Positions 10,740 to 20,638 of a DNA stretch of 64,000 nt are shown one piece after another. Position 1 is the first letter of the stretch, and each line of letters begins with the position of its first letter. A program made the translations under genes and the position numbers. This stretch comes from Leptospira kobayashii (GTDB lineage: Bacteria > Spirochaetota > Leptospiria > Leptospirales > Leptospiraceae): NCBI RefSeq assembly GCF_003114835.2, contig NZ_AP025028.1, positions 2,322,001-2,386,000 on the forward strand, in the 5' to 3' direction. The notes beneath the pieces were generated by a model. That model was not told the origin of the DNA. It searched no databases and saw nothing but the letters and a program-made list of their open reading frames with translations.

Positions 10740-11507
10740 ATGGAATTAAAAGGTTTAAGTGTTTTAGTAACCGGTTCTGCCGGTGGACTTGGAAAATCAA
10801 TGGCGCATCGTTTGGGAAAACAAGGCGCCAAAATTATATTATCCGACATTCAAAAAGAAAAACTGGATGCAACCGTTTCTGAATTTCAAAAAGAAGGAAT
10901 CGAAACGATCGGTATTGTTGCCAATGTGGCAAGAGAAGAAGATAGCGTGCGTTTGATTGCAGAGTCTGTTTCTAAATTCGGAACATTGGACGTAGCTATT
11001 TTGAATGCAGGGATCTTACGCGACGGATTACTCATTCGAGTCGACAAAGAAACGGGCAAAGTCAAAGCAAAGATGGGAATCGACCAATGGCAATCCGTCA
11101 TTGATGTCAACTTAACAGGTGTTTTTTTAACAGCAAGAGAAGCGGCGGCTCATATGGCTGAACAAAAGAAAGGAGTGATCATTCCTATCGCTTCGATTGC
11201 AATGCATGGCAACTCAGGTCAGACCAATTATAGTGCAGCAAAAGCAGGTGTCGCAGCAATGACTGTAACATGGTCGAAAGAACTTTCCCGTTTCGGAATC
11301 AGAGTAGCTGGAATTGCACCCGGCTTTATCGGCACGGAAATGGTTTTAAAAGATATGAATCCGGAAGCTTTGGAAAAATGGAAATCAGTGATCCCGATCG
11401 GAAGACTGGGAGAACCAGATGAAATTGCACAAACAGCTCAATTTATCATCGAAAACGATTTAGTCACCGGTGTTGTTTTGGAAATTTCCGGCGGTGTTAG
11501 GATTTAA
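10740..11507 (+). CDS. Short-chain dehydrogenase/reductase, FabG-like (3-oxoacyl-ACP reductase family)
   Basis: This 255-residue classical SDR enzyme is probably an NAD(P)H-dependent ketoacyl or related alcohol dehydrogenase. The Rossmann motif TGSAGGLG lies at residues 11-18, NAGI follows mid-domain, and the catalytic residues appear in IASIAMHG (Ser) and NYSAAKAG (Tyr-x-x-x-Lys). The C-terminal part has the usual GFIGTEM and [10 protein letters not shown] segments. I choose ATG 10740, although its GGAGG site (10733-10737) is only two bases from the start codon; the upstream TTG at 10698 would add 14 unrelated residues. The substrate cannot be told from sequence. It is followed by the arsR-like gene. 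Confidence 0.85.
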   Translation: MELKGLSVLVTGSAGGLGKSMAHRLGKQGAKIILSDIQKEKLDATVSEFQKEGIETIGIVANVAREEDSVRLIAESVSKFGTLDVAILNAGILRDGLLIRVDKETGKVKAKMGIDQWQSVIDVNLTGVFLTAREAAAHMAEQKKGVIIPIASIAMHGNSGQTNYSAAKAGVAAMTVTWSKELSRFGIRVAGIAPGFIGTEMVLKDMNPEALEKWKSVIPIGRLGEPDEIAQTAQFIIENDLVTGVVLEISGGVRI

Positions 11508-11551
11508 CATATTCTATATTAGAAATTATGATTCTACTCACAAAGATAACA

Positions 11552-11611
11552 TTTTAGTTTGGGATTTGTACGATTTATACTTAATTTAGTAAATTTTTTT
11601 CCAAACTAAAA
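11552..11611. promoter_or_regulatory. 11-bp inverted repeat flanking a candidate promoter upstream of the ArsR-type gene
   Basis: TTTTAGTTTGG (11552-11562) and its exact reverse complement CCAAACTAAAA (11601-11611) are 38 bases apart. Between them lie TTGTAC (11566-11571) and TAAATT (11590-11595) with an 18-base spacer, a plausible promoter reading toward the ArsR-type gene. The arms could be paired operator half-sites or a hairpin. No T tract follows on either strand, which argues against a terminator. Confidence 0.4.
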
Positions 11612-11672
11612 AAAAATGCGTAGTCCCTTTGCGGGTATATTCGTCATAAGAGAATATTGGAATTCGCCAAAG

Positions 11673-11972
11673 ATGAAAATAAAAACAGAATTAACAAAAC
11701 AACAATTGGATCTTGCTATCAAGGGGATCCAAGGTATCGCTCACCCCATACGACTTCTTATCCTTTACACACTTGCAAAGGAAGAAAAGTCAGTGGGTCA
11801 ACTTGTAGAATTGTTAGGGACAAGCCAATCAGCTGCGTCTCAACACCTAAGCAAAATGAAAAACAATGGAATTTTGGACTCAAGAAAGTCTTCAAACCAA
11901 GTTTATTATTCTTTGAAAGACCCTAAGTTCAAAGAATTAATCAACACCATTGTGAAGATTTACAAAAAATAA
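11673..11972 (+). CDS. ArsR-family winged-helix transcriptional regulator
   Basis: This 99-residue protein has the ArsR/SmtB winged-helix fold. A helix with AHPIRLLILYTLAKEEKSV is followed by the recognition helix region QSAASQHLSKMKNNGILDSRK and a beta wing (SNQVYYSLKD). The Cys pairs that bind arsenite or zinc in classical members are absent, so the ligand is unknown and it may sense something other than metal. I choose ATG 11673 (MKIKTELTKQQLD), because the upstream ATG at 11616 lacks a ribosome site and adds unrelated residues. It ends five bases from the oppositely oriented hldD. An inverted repeat upstream suggests autoregulation. Confidence 0.8.
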   Translation: MKIKTELTKQQLDLAIKGIQGIAHPIRLLILYTLAKEEKSVGQLVELLGTSQSAASQHLSKMKNNGILDSRKSSNQVYYSLKDPKFKELINTIVKIYKK

Positions 11973-11977
11973 AAAAC

Positions 11978-12952
11978 TCATTCCGGTCCTTCTTTTCCGA
12001 GAAGGACCATGTAATCCGCAACAGCATCCCTCAAACTAGTAAAACCTTGATCATAACCGGTACTCATCAATTTATTAGTGTTGGCGCAAGTATAGTATTG
12101 GTATTTTGCCTTTAATGTTTCGGGCATATCCACATATTCGATTTGAATCGGTTTTCCCATAGCTCCGAAAAGAGCTGCGGCCAAATCATTCCAGGTTTCC
12201 GCGATCCCTCTTCCCAAATTATAAATCCCTGTTTTCCTTTCCCATAACAGGTATAAAGTGATCTTACTTGCGTCTTTTACATATAGGAAATCTCTTTTTT
12301 GTTCACCGTCTTTGTATTCGGGCTTATAAGATTTGAAAAGATTCAACTTTCCCGTATTTTTAATTTGCTCGTAACCTTTCAATACTAGGCTACGCATATC
12401 GCCTTTATGTTCTTCACCGAAACCGAATACATTGAAGTATTTTATCCCGGTAATCTCGTCGATAAGCCCCGTTCTCTGTGCATATAAATCGAACAGGTGT
12501 TTGGAATAACCGTACATATTCAAAGGTTTTAAAAATTCCAAAGAAATGACTTCATCATAGCCGTATTCCCCATCGCCGTACGTCGCCGCACTGGATGCAT
12601 AGACAAAAGAGGTTTTATTTTTAACTGCAATATGTGCCAGATCTTTCGTAAAAGTATAATTGTTATGGATCAGATACGTTGAATCCTTTTCCGTTGTGGC
12701 GGAACAAGCGCCCAAATGAATGATATGGGATATGTTTTTGAAAAAATCCTTAGGATCGTTTATATATTTCTGCAAAGTATCTTTTTCAATATAGTCAAGA
12801 TATTGATTTCGTCTCAGGTTTTTCCATTTTTCGGAAGTTCCCAAATGATCGCAAACAATGATGTCGTATATACCTTGTTCGTTTAAGTCTTGGATGACTT
12901 GGGAGCCGATGAGACCTGCTCCGCCGGTAACTAATATTTTATTTCTTTTCAT
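11978..12952 (-). CDS. hldD: ADP-L-glycero-D-manno-heptose 6-epimerase
   Basis: This 324-residue enzyme epimerises ADP-D-glycero-D-manno-heptose to the L-glycero form used in the LPS inner core. An NAD-binding Rossmann motif opens the protein (VTGGAGLIGS, residues 8-17). The extended-SDR catalytic residues are visible in ASSAATYG (119-126) and YGYSK (Tyr147, Lys151). A family-specific FNVFG segment follows. The ATG overlaps the stop of the adenylate cyclase gene by four bases (ATGA), so it is translated as the last gene of the chemosensory operon. That is an unexpected place for a housekeeping LPS enzyme. Confidence 0.9.
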   Translation of the reverse strand: MKRNKILVTGGAGLIGSQVIQDLNEQGIYDIIVCDHLGTSEKWKNLRRNQYLDYIEKDTLQKYINDPKDFFKNISHIIHLGACSATTEKDSTYLIHNNYTFTKDLAHIAVKNKTSFVYASSAATYGDGEYGYDEVISLEFLKPLNMYGYSKHLFDLYAQRTGLIDEITGIKYFNVFGFGEEHKGDMRSLVLKGYEQIKNTGKLNLFKSYKPEYKDGEQKRDFLYVKDASKITLYLLWERKTGIYNLGRGIAETWNDLAAALFGAMGKPIQIEYVDMPETLKAKYQYYTCANTNKLMSTGYDQGFTSLRDAVADYMVLLGKEGPE

Positions 12953-14244
12953 ATATCAGGAATTAGATTTTGAGATTTGATTTTGTTGTACATTTCCATG
13001 AACTTTTGGTTGGGAACTTTTCCTTCCGGATCACGTGCCAAATCGGGTTTGATTCTTTCCACAAAGAACATATCGATTGTACCTTTGTTTTTTGCTTCAA
13101 CTTTTCCACGATACTCGCAGTCGAAAAAATCTTTTACCAATTCGTAAGTTGCGCGGGAAATATTGACCTTCCCTACTTCGCCGGAAGATTCCATTCGACT
13201 TGCAACGTTAACAGTATCTCCCCACATATCGTAAGCGAATTTTTTATTTCCAATCACACCCGCGACTACAGGTCCGGAATGAATTCCGATTCTAAGTTCC
13301 CAATAAGGAAGTCCTTGGTTGATTCGAATGGACTTGGTAGTATCCATAAAATCCTTAATCTCAAGAGCTGCGCGAACCGTATCAATCGGATGTGTGGAAT
13401 TGGTTTCAGGAAGTCCGCCTGCCGCCATGTAAGAATCACCGATTGTTTTTAACTTTTCCAAATTGTACATTTCGGTGATTGCATCAAACTGCGCAAAACA
13501 TAAATCCAATTGTTCCACTAGTTCTTTGGGAGAAAGAAACTCAGCCACATCGGTAAAACCTTTGAAATCGGTGAATAATACCGAGACACTGGAAAAAGAT
13601 TCAGGTTCGTCGTATCCTTGGTGCTTCAAACGATCTGCGATTTTAATCGGTAGAATATTTTTCAACAATCGTTCCGACTCATCCAAACTTTTTTCCAAGG
13701 CTTGCGCTTTTTGAGTGATCTCGATTTGGGCCGCCATAAGTTCCTTATTTTGTTTGATCGTATTTTCATAAATGGAAAGAAGCATCTGCAAAATATGCAT
13801 CTTATCCGCAGTGATTTGATATTCCTTGCCGGCATAATTGACGTTAACCGGTGCTTCGTCTTCCGAATCCCCGATCGGATTGTTCAATAAGGCATTGATT
13901 CTGTACATCAAAAATGTTTCTTCGTAAGGTTTGGTGACATATCCGTTGGCACCTACTTCGATTCCCCGAATGATATCTTCCGGATCGGAAAGAGAGGAAC
14001 AAATGATCAAAGGGATTTTTTTATCTTCCGGATGGGATTTGACCGCTTGGCAAAATTCGAATCCGTCCATCTCGGGCATTTCCACATCCGTGATGATCAA
14101 ATCAGGTTTGAATGTTTCCAAAAGATGTAACGCTTCTTTTCCGTTTTTACCCCAAACCGTAGTGAAACCTTGTGCTGTTAATAATCGTTTTAATACGACG
14201 CCTTGTATGGAGTTGTCTTCTGCAAATAAAATCTTTTTAGACAT
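12949..14244 (-). CDS. Response-regulator adenylate cyclase (REC - coiled coil - class III cyclase)
   Basis: This 431-residue soluble protein joins a receiver domain (residues 1-120, phosphoacceptor Asp53, conserved Lys105) through a helical linker (about 155-205) to a class III nucleotide cyclase (about 215-400). All catalytic residues seen in the family are present: metal Asp226 and Asp270, adenine-selecting Lys266 and Asp339, and transition-state Asn346 and Arg350. The Lys/Asp pair predicts ATP rather than GTP as substrate. Its start overlaps the end of cheB by eight bases, and its stop overlaps hldD by four. I infer that the CheA in this operon phosphorylates the REC domain and so sets cAMP synthesis. 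Confidence 0.92.
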   Translation of the reverse strand: MSKKILFAEDNSIQGVVLKRLLTAQGFTTVWGKNGKEALHLLETFKPDLIITDVEMPEMDGFEFCQAVKSHPEDKKIPLIICSSLSDPEDIIRGIEVGANGYVTKPYEETFLMYRINALLNNPIGDSEDEAPVNVNYAGKEYQITADKMHILQMLLSIYENTIKQNKELMAAQIEITQKAQALEKSLDESERLLKNILPIKIADRLKHQGYDEPESFSSVSVLFTDFKGFTDVAEFLSPKELVEQLDLCFAQFDAITEMYNLEKLKTIGDSYMAAGGLPETNSTHPIDTVRAALEIKDFMDTTKSIRINQGLPYWELRIGIHSGPVVAGVIGNKKFAYDMWGDTVNVASRMESSGEVGKVNISRATYELVKDFFDCEYRGKVEAKNKGTIDMFFVERIKPDLARDPEGKVPNQKFMEMYNKIKSQNLIPDI

Positions 14245-15268
14245 GGCATAACTCCAATATCCTACGTGTGATCTGATTCAATGGTAGAATTTCCTTCGTA
14301 GCACCTATTTCCGAAGCGACTCTAGGCATTCCGTATACTACGGAACTGGATTCATCCTGGGCAATCGTATAACCGCCGTGATCTTTTATCTCTTTCAATC
14401 CTTGTGCTCCGTCATCCCCCATCCCGGTCAATAAAACACCTAACACCTGATTCTGGAATGATTTGGAAGCGGATTTGAATAAAACATCAACAGAAGGCCT
14501 ATGCCCTTTGATGGTAGGATCTTGATTGACATATAAATGATCGGAATCAATTACCAGATGGTGATCATCCAAAGGAAAGTATATCTTTCCCTTTTCCAAA
14601 CTGATCGTTTCCTTTACAATTTCGACTTTCAACTTTGAAATTTGTTTCAACCAATCCACCAGACTTTCGGAAAATCCGGTGCTTATGTGTTGAATGCACA
14701 CAATCGGTAATGGAAATCCCGCAGGTATATCCTTTAGGATTTCCAAATATGCTTGAGGACCACCGGTGGATGCGCCGATCACAAGTAATTTGAATTTTTG
14801 GTTAAGATCGAATGCGGCCGGACGGGAAGCGGCGATTAGATCATCCGGTTTTCTTTTTTTAAAGACAACCACTCCGCTTAGTATTTTGACTCTGCGACCC
14901 AATTCCTCGGCGAGCAAAGATATATCACCGCCTACTTTAGGTTTAGGTAATACTTCCACTGCACCTAACTGCAACACTTTGAATATATTCATTTCGTCTT
15001 CTTTTTGAACCAAGTCGGAGATGATCAGGATCGGCTTCGGATTTTCTTCCATAACGATCTTTGTAAATTCAAATCCGTCCATCACTGGCATGTTCAAATC
15101 ACATATGATTACATCCGGATTGGCGGAATGAACGAATTGAATCCCTTCTTTTCCATTGGAAGCTGTTGCTACGACTTCAATCCCTCCCACGGAAGAAAGT
15201 GCTTTTTTATAAGCGGCTTGGATGAGGGGATTGTCTTCGACTATTAATACTTTGATGGTTTCAGTCAT
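14237..15268 (-). CDS. cheB: Chemotaxis protein-glutamate methylesterase CheB
   Basis: This 343-residue enzyme demethylates or deamidates chemoreceptors in the cytoplasm and provides adaptation. It has a receiver domain (phosphoacceptor Asp57) and a C-terminal esterase domain with catalytic Ser167 in IGASTGGPQ, His194 in CIQHI, and an Asp in GMGDDGAQG. It lies four bases after cheA and overlaps the adenylate cyclase gene by eight bases. No cheD is adjacent. Confidence 0.95.
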   Translation of the reverse strand: MTETIKVLIVEDNPLIQAAYKKALSSVGGIEVVATASNGKEGIQFVHSANPDVIICDLNMPVMDGFEFTKIVMEENPKPILIISDLVQKEDEMNIFKVLQLGAVEVLPKPKVGGDISLLAEELGRRVKILSGVVVFKKRKPDDLIAASRPAAFDLNQKFKLLVIGASTGGPQAYLEILKDIPAGFPLPIVCIQHISTGFSESLVDWLKQISKLKVEIVKETISLEKGKIYFPLDDHHLVIDSDHLYVNQDPTIKGHRPSVDVLFKSASKSFQNQVLGVLLTGMGDDGAQGLKEIKDHGGYTIAQDESSSVVYGMPRVASEIGATKEILPLNQITRRILELCHV

Positions 15269-15272
15269 TTAA

Positions 15273-17588
15273 TTATTCTGCGAGTAGTCTTTCTACTGTA
15301 TGTAAAAGCACGTTTTGATCAAACTGGGATTTAATTAAATAGCTATTGGCACCGGCATCCTTCCCTTTTTGAATTTGTTCCTCGGAACCGAGGCTGGTCA
15401 AAACAATGATAGGAGTATCTTTTGTATCTCTTATATTTCTGACAAGAGTGATTCCGTCTTTTCTGGGCATCTCCACGTCGGTAATGACCAGAGAAAAATC
15501 CGATTTTTGGAATTTTTCAAATGCATCCTGCCCATCCACCGCAGTGACAACCTGGTATCCGTTCTCTTCCAAAATCCTTTGTACTTGCGCTCTTGTAATT
15601 AAACTGTCTTCGGCTACCAAAATGGTTTTTACCGTTTTTACTTGCGTTTCATCAAAAACTCGGGAATGATCCGTTGATTTGCCTTTTACATCAATCATCA
15701 GTTCGGGAACCTGAATCATATAACATATCTCACCTGACTCAAGTATGGTGGTTCCAGCAAGCTTAGGAACATTTTCCAGAATTCCTGTAAACGGTTTCAA
15801 AAGAATTTCCTGTTTATCCAAAATAGAGTCTATGATAATCGCAAGTTTTTCCCCGTTATAACGAAGAACCATGCAGGATAGATTTTTGCCCGATTTGGAA
15901 TTTGTTTCTTTGGGATATCGCAAAGGAAGATAATCATTCAGATAAACCAATCGGATCGGTTCCTCTCCGAGCGAGATTGCAGGTTTTCCTTCTACGGATA
16001 AAATTTGTTCCGGTTTGATAAATAAACTTTGGTCAATGTGTTCGGTTGGAATTCCGTATTTCCATCCGTTCAGATGGATGATTAAAACATGATTTGTGCT
16101 GAAATTGATCGGAAGTTTTAATGTAAACTTGGTTCCCAAATGAAGTGTGGAATCAATCGTGATGGATCCTTTGAATTTTTCCACAAAGGATTTAACCACA
16201 TCCATTCCCACTCCACGCCCGGAAACATTCGTTACTTGCTCTCTCGTGGAAAAACCGGGATGAAAGATAATTTCCTGTATTTCGGATTCGGAAAAAGAAT
16301 TCACTTCCTCTTCCGTATAAATTTCTTTTTGAACTGCACGAGCTTTGATCTTAGCCAGATCCAAACCGCGACCGTCATCCTCAATTTCTATCCAAATCGC
16401 GTTATTGATTTGCTTACCTCCCACTCTGATGCGGGCGGGGTTAGGCTTGTTTTCCTTTTCTCTTTCTTCTCTTGTTTCAATTCCATGATCCAAAGAATTT
16501 CTGAGTAGATGCATCAAAGGATCTTTCAATTCTTCAATGACCAATTTGTCCGCAGTGACATTTCCACCTTCAAGAGTCAGATAAACTTCCTTACCCAATT
16601 CACGACTCATATCCCGAACGGTTCTGGGAAAAATATCAAACACGGAGGAAAGAGGAAGAAGCCGTACATTCTGTATCCCCTCTTCCATTTTTTGTGCAAT
16701 CAAATCGAGTTTTGCGGAATCTTGGATCGATTTTACTTTTAGGGAAGAAAGTTTTTGGGTAAACCCGTCCCATTTTCTTTTCTCATCCGCATGAAGAGAC
16801 CGGATGGCTTCTAAAAAACTGGGAGGGAGTTGGAAATGTTTTGCATATCTTTCCCATTCCGAAAATAATTTCTTCTTATCGTTCCATTGTTTCGTCTGAT
16901 CTTCCGCAAGAAAAAGCAAATCGAATATCTCAGTGGCTCTTTTTTGGATTCGGTTCTTGCTAACTGTAAGTTCCCCCGCATAACCGAGTAAAGAATCCAA
17001 TTTGACCGGATCCACACGCATTGTATCGATTTTGAATTTGCTAGGTTCCGCTTTTTTAACAGGTGGTTTGGTATCTTTTTTTTCGGACTCCTTAGCATCG
17101 GAATTTTTTTCCGAGGGAGGTTCGTTCTTCAATACGGGAGCAACTTCTTTATGAGAAGCCGTATCGGCCACGGCACGTGCCGAAGATTGCACGGAGGAAA
17201 CGGCAAGTTGTTCCGTACCATTCAGGATGGCAATCGTCTTTGCCAAATCGACATCGGCTTTTTTTCCAGTTACGGCTTCTTCCACAAGAAGCTTCAACAT
17301 ATCCAATGCATAATAAATCCGATCCGCATCACTTGCACGATATTCCGTAAGACCTTTGGTAAGCTTACCAAGTTGGTCTTCCATAACATGTGTGATTCCT
17401 TCGATTTCTTTCAGGCCTAGTAGCCCCGCAGCACCTTTCATGCTATGGGCTTCCCTGAAGATGGTTTTTAATACATCTGCGTTTTTGGGATCAGATTCGA
17501 GTTCTAAAATACCAGATTCTATTTTCTGAATATGTTCATCACTATCAATCTGAAAGAGTTCGCGAAACTCCGCATCTTCGATCATCAT
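15273..17588 (-). CDS. cheA: Hybrid chemotaxis histidine kinase CheA with C-terminal receiver domain
   Basis: The 771-residue kinase is built in this order: HPt domain with phospho-His48 ([11 protein letters not shown]), a Lys/Pro/Glu-rich linker at about 140-185, dimerisation helices, a GHKL ATPase with the N box LLRNSLDHG and the G box GRGVGMDVV, a CheW-like regulatory domain, and a receiver domain with Asp704. No CheY-binding P2 domain is recognisable; the linker takes its place. This hybrid build resembles ChpA and FrzE type kinases that control functions other than flagellar switching. The start overlaps the receptor stop by four bases. Confidence 0.94.
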   Translation of the reverse strand: MMIEDAEFRELFQIDSDEHIQKIESGILELESDPKNADVLKTIFREAHSMKGAAGLLGLKEIEGITHVMEDQLGKLTKGLTEYRASDADRIYYALDMLKLLVEEAVTGKKADVDLAKTIAILNGTEQLAVSSVQSSARAVADTASHKEVAPVLKNEPPSEKNSDAKESEKKDTKPPVKKAEPSKFKIDTMRVDPVKLDSLLGYAGELTVSKNRIQKRATEIFDLLFLAEDQTKQWNDKKKLFSEWERYAKHFQLPPSFLEAIRSLHADEKRKWDGFTQKLSSLKVKSIQDSAKLDLIAQKMEEGIQNVRLLPLSSVFDIFPRTVRDMSRELGKEVYLTLEGGNVTADKLVIEELKDPLMHLLRNSLDHGIETREEREKENKPNPARIRVGGKQINNAIWIEIEDDGRGLDLAKIKARAVQKEIYTEEEVNSFSESEIQEIIFHPGFSTREQVTNVSGRGVGMDVVKSFVEKFKGSITIDSTLHLGTKFTLKLPINFSTNHVLIIHLNGWKYGIPTEHIDQSLFIKPEQILSVEGKPAISLGEEPIRLVYLNDYLPLRYPKETNSKSGKNLSCMVLRYNGEKLAIIIDSILDKQEILLKPFTGILENVPKLAGTTILESGEICYMIQVPELMIDVKGKSTDHSRVFDETQVKTVKTILVAEDSLITRAQVQRILEENGYQVVTAVDGQDAFEKFQKSDFSLVITDVEMPRKDGITLVRNIRDTKDTPIIVLTSLGSEEQIQKGKDAGANSYLIKSQFDQNVLLHTVERLLAE

Positions 17589-19570
17589 ATAATTGTTGTT
17601 TTGTTACCATCGACCGTATGTTTCAGACTTAAAGTTGCTTCTTTCACTTGTTGGATTCCCTGTTTCGTTTGGGTAATTCCAGTTGAAGTTTCCTGCGAGC
17701 CGCGATTCAGACTGGTCATGGCCTGCACAACTTCGTTGATCGCAATTGATTGTTGTTTTACATTCAAAGTGATCTGTTCCGTGCTTGTAAACACCCCGTT
17801 GATGGATTGGTATACTCCGTCAAACGCGCGTACAACTTCCTGCCCGAGCGTTGCCGATCGATCCACTTTTTTATTGCCCTCTTCCGCCGCCATTACGGTG
17901 GAATCTGTCGCCTTTTTGATTTCGGAAAGTATATCTTGGATTTTTTCCGCCGATCTTTTCGATTCGTCAGCGAGTTTGCGAATTTCACCCGCCACAACGG
18001 CAAAACCTTTTCCATATTCTCCCGCCCTCGCAGCTTCGACAGCGGCATTCAATGCGAGCATATTGGTTTGGTTGGCGATATCGGAAACAAGTCCGATGAT
18101 ATTTCCGATTTGATTGTTTTTCTCAGATAATTGAAGGATCTGATCGCTAATGACAAGAACCTTGTCTTTCAGATCTTCCATCGAATGAACCATCTCTGTG
18201 ATTTTATGAGTTCCGTCTTTTGCGGATTCCTGCGCATCTCTTGATTTTTCCGAAACCGTTTGCGACTGTTCTGCGGTGTGTTTTGCACTGGAACCGAGTT
18301 CCGCCATCGTAGTACTTGTTTGGTTGACGGATGCGGATTGCATCTGTGCCGTTTTCTCCTGTTGTTCGATGGTTGCGGCGATTTCCCGTGTAGAAGAAGA
18401 AAGGATGGTTACTGCCTGAACGATAGGATTGGAAATGGCGCGCGATACGAAAAATGTAATTGCTACGATGACTCCGATCAAAATCAAAAAGGCGGAAAGT
18501 ATTTTCACTTTGATCTCTTTCAATAATACCAGGGCTGCATCTGCTTCGTATTCGGAAATCAAAGCATACTTTGTTCCCATAATTTCGATCGGCATATAGG
18601 AAGTGAATACTTCTTCACCACGATAATTCAATGTTTGTTTAACACCGATTTGGTCACTGAATGCCAAATCGACCACGGGAGAATCATTCCTTTTTCTTAA
18701 GATGAATTCCTCATTCGGATATCTGTAATCGTAAGTTCTGAATAATTTATCTTTGCCTACCAGATAAACCGCTCCGTTCTGTCCGAGAAAACTATCTTTC
18801 ATGGACTCGTTGATTTCATCGATCGGCATTTGTGCCATCAGCACCGCTTCCGTTTTACCGTTAATCACGATGGGCATGGCAATGAAAGAAGCGGGATCTC
18901 CATTGGAAGGAGCATAGTTTTCAAAATCAACATACAGTACTTCACCCGGATCATTCGATGTGCGCGCTTTACGGAAGAGTCTTCCTATGTTCGTGTCTTT
19001 GTATTTTCCTTCCAAAAGATTGGTAGCGTAATCGTTTTCTTTAAAAACGGTATATAATAAAGTTCCGTCATTATCCACGATGAAGAGGTCGTAAAAGTAT
19101 TTTTGTTTGATATAACTTCTGAAGAACGATTGGAACTTTTTGTGGACCCTACTGTATTCCGATCCGTCCAAAGCATCTTCCAATTGGTCTTTTTTCCCGA
19201 TAGGATTCGGGTTTTGATAAATATATTTTTCCTGTAAGTAAGCTTCCGCACCTGCGCGGGAAGATTGTGCGCGAAGAATTTGATACGCAGCTTTAAATTC
19301 GTTATAAGCAATGATGATATCCAGTGAGCCGTCAAATGCAGTCAGATCCGATCTTTTGTTTTTAAAATAAGTCTCAATCTGAAGTTTTTTCGCTTCCCTG
19401 ATACTGTTCATTTGGAGTTCGAAGTTTTCTACGATTGCGTTTTTTGCAATATAGAGATACATGAAAGACAAACTAACAGAAACGAGAACCACGGAACCTA
19501 TGGAAAAAATAAGCAACCGTATCTTTAGGCTGAAACCTTGCAATCTTCTCTTTAGTAAATTTCCATCCAT
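17585..19570 (-). CDS. Methyl-accepting chemotaxis protein (transmembrane receptor)
   Basis: This 661-residue inner-membrane receptor feeds the CheA/CheW pair encoded beside it. TM1 lies at residues 17-42, a large periplasmic sensor region at 43-350 has two PAS-like beta segments (near 165-180 and 265-280, dCache-like), and TM2 lies at 354-377. The cytoplasmic coiled coil has the canonical signalling tip at about 493-540 ([19 protein letters not shown]). The C-terminus (NKTTII) lacks the pentapeptide that tethers CheR and CheB. The ligand is unknown. It sits 13 bases downstream of the CheW-like gene. Confidence 0.94.
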   Translation of the reverse strand: MDGNLLKRRLQGFSLKIRLLIFSIGSVVLVSVSLSFMYLYIAKNAIVENFELQMNSIREAKKLQIETYFKNKRSDLTAFDGSLDIIIAYNEFKAAYQILRAQSSRAGAEAYLQEKYIYQNPNPIGKKDQLEDALDGSEYSRVHKKFQSFFRSYIKQKYFYDLFIVDNDGTLLYTVFKENDYATNLLEGKYKDTNIGRLFRKARTSNDPGEVLYVDFENYAPSNGDPASFIAMPIVINGKTEAVLMAQMPIDEINESMKDSFLGQNGAVYLVGKDKLFRTYDYRYPNEEFILRKRNDSPVVDLAFSDQIGVKQTLNYRGEEVFTSYMPIEIMGTKYALISEYEADAALVLLKEIKVKILSAFLILIGVIVAITFFVSRAISNPIVQAVTILSSSTREIAATIEQQEKTAQMQSASVNQTSTTMAELGSSAKHTAEQSQTVSEKSRDAQESAKDGTHKITEMVHSMEDLKDKVLVISDQILQLSEKNNQIGNIIGLVSDIANQTNMLALNAAVEAARAGEYGKGFAVVAGEIRKLADESKRSAEKIQDILSEIKKATDSTVMAAEEGNKKVDRSATLGQEVVRAFDGVYQSINGVFTSTEQITLNVKQQSIAINEVVQAMTSLNRGSQETSTGITQTKQGIQQVKEATLSLKHTVDGNKTTII

Positions 19571-19583
19571 ACGCGTCCCTGCC

Positions 19584-20633
19584 CTAACTTAATTCTTGTT
19601 TTATTTTTTTTAATATGGTGGGGATACTCAACAGATTGATAAATCCGTCCCCGTGTCGGTAGGAAGATTCCAATACCCCGCCATAATCTTTCGTTCCAAG
19701 AGGAGGAGTCCTCTTTTCATCTTCTTTCTTATAAACAACATCCACCAATTCATCCACAAGTAGTCCGAATTGACTGGTTTCCGATTTAATAATTACCACT
19801 TTCCCGAATCCGAAAGGTCTTTTGATTTGGTTTCCCAAAATTTCATCCAAACCCAGAACGGGCAAAACTTCGCCTCTTAAGTTCATGCATCCTTTCAATA
19901 CGGGAGACATTCCAGGAACAGGCGTTAAATGACTTGGATCGGAAAATTCCAAAACCGAATCCAATGAAATTCCATAACTCTCATCAGCCACTTTTACAAT
20001 GGAGATCGGCTCCAAACCGCCATGATCCACCGGAGTCACTGAGTCGGAATAGGAAATGGCCCGAAATTCCAATTCACTGACTTCATCATCCTCAATTTGT
20101 CCGTAGGTTTCTTCAAACCAAGCCAGCTTGGATCTTTCTTCACCTTTGATAAAAAACTCATCCCAAGACTTTTCAGGCTCTGGATCTCCGTCTTCCTCTT
20201 CCGATCCATCTTCGGTCAGGTCAAAATTCTTTCTGCCGCCTGGGTGGAAATGATCCACATCCAGCAAGGTCACCACTTTATTTTTCCAAACCCTTTCTTC
20301 CCAAACTCCGCTGGAATCCGAATCCGATTTTCTTTTAGGATTTTCCCAAGAGATCACTTCGGATACTTTTGCAATAGGAATGGCTGTGCCTGAATTCAAT
20401 AATAATAATTGATACGAACTTTCGTAAGGTGAAGGTTTCGTTCCCCAATAAAAAAACGGATCAAAGACCGGAACGATTTCTCCCCGCAAAGGGAATGTGG
20501 CGAAAAATCCGGTTCCTCCCATCGTAGTAGGAGTCAGAGGGAGTAACCATAAAATCTCTTTTACAACTTGCGCTTCCACCGCAAATTGTCTGTCTCGCAT
20601 TTCGAATAAAAGCCAGTCTGAGATTTCAGTCAT
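19584..20633 (-). CDS. Double-domain CheW-like adaptor protein
   Basis: The 349 residues hold two CheW-like SH3-type folds: residues 1-120, and about 215-349, where the canonical [17 protein letters not shown] motif occurs. Between them is an acidic insert rich in Glu and Asp (about 125-205) of unknown role. CheW couples receptors to CheA; a two-domain form could bridge two partners or add a regulatory interface. It follows cheR by five bases and precedes the receptor gene. Confidence 0.88.
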   Translation of the reverse strand: MTEISDWLLFEMRDRQFAVEAQVVKEILWLLPLTPTTMGGTGFFATFPLRGEIVPVFDPFFYWGTKPSPYESSYQLLLLNSGTAIPIAKVSEVISWENPKRKSDSDSSGVWEERVWKNKVVTLLDVDHFHPGGRKNFDLTEDGSEEEDGDPEPEKSWDEFFIKGEERSKLAWFEETYGQIEDDEVSELEFRAISYSDSVTPVDHGGLEPISIVKVADESYGISLDSVLEFSDPSHLTPVPGMSPVLKGCMNLRGEVLPVLGLDEILGNQIKRPFGFGKVVIIKSETSQFGLLVDELVDVVYKKEDEKRTPPLGTKDYGGVLESSYRHGDGFINLLSIPTILKKIKQELS

Positions 20634-20638
20634 AATTT

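Noticed and set aside
11552..11611. Inverted repeat as an intrinsic terminator for the SDR gene
   Set aside because: The loop of 38 bases is long and no T tract follows on either strand, so an operator is the better reading.
12970..13452. 160-residue plus-strand open frame
   Set aside because: It is antisense to the well-supported cyclase domain and has no start signals or family similarity.
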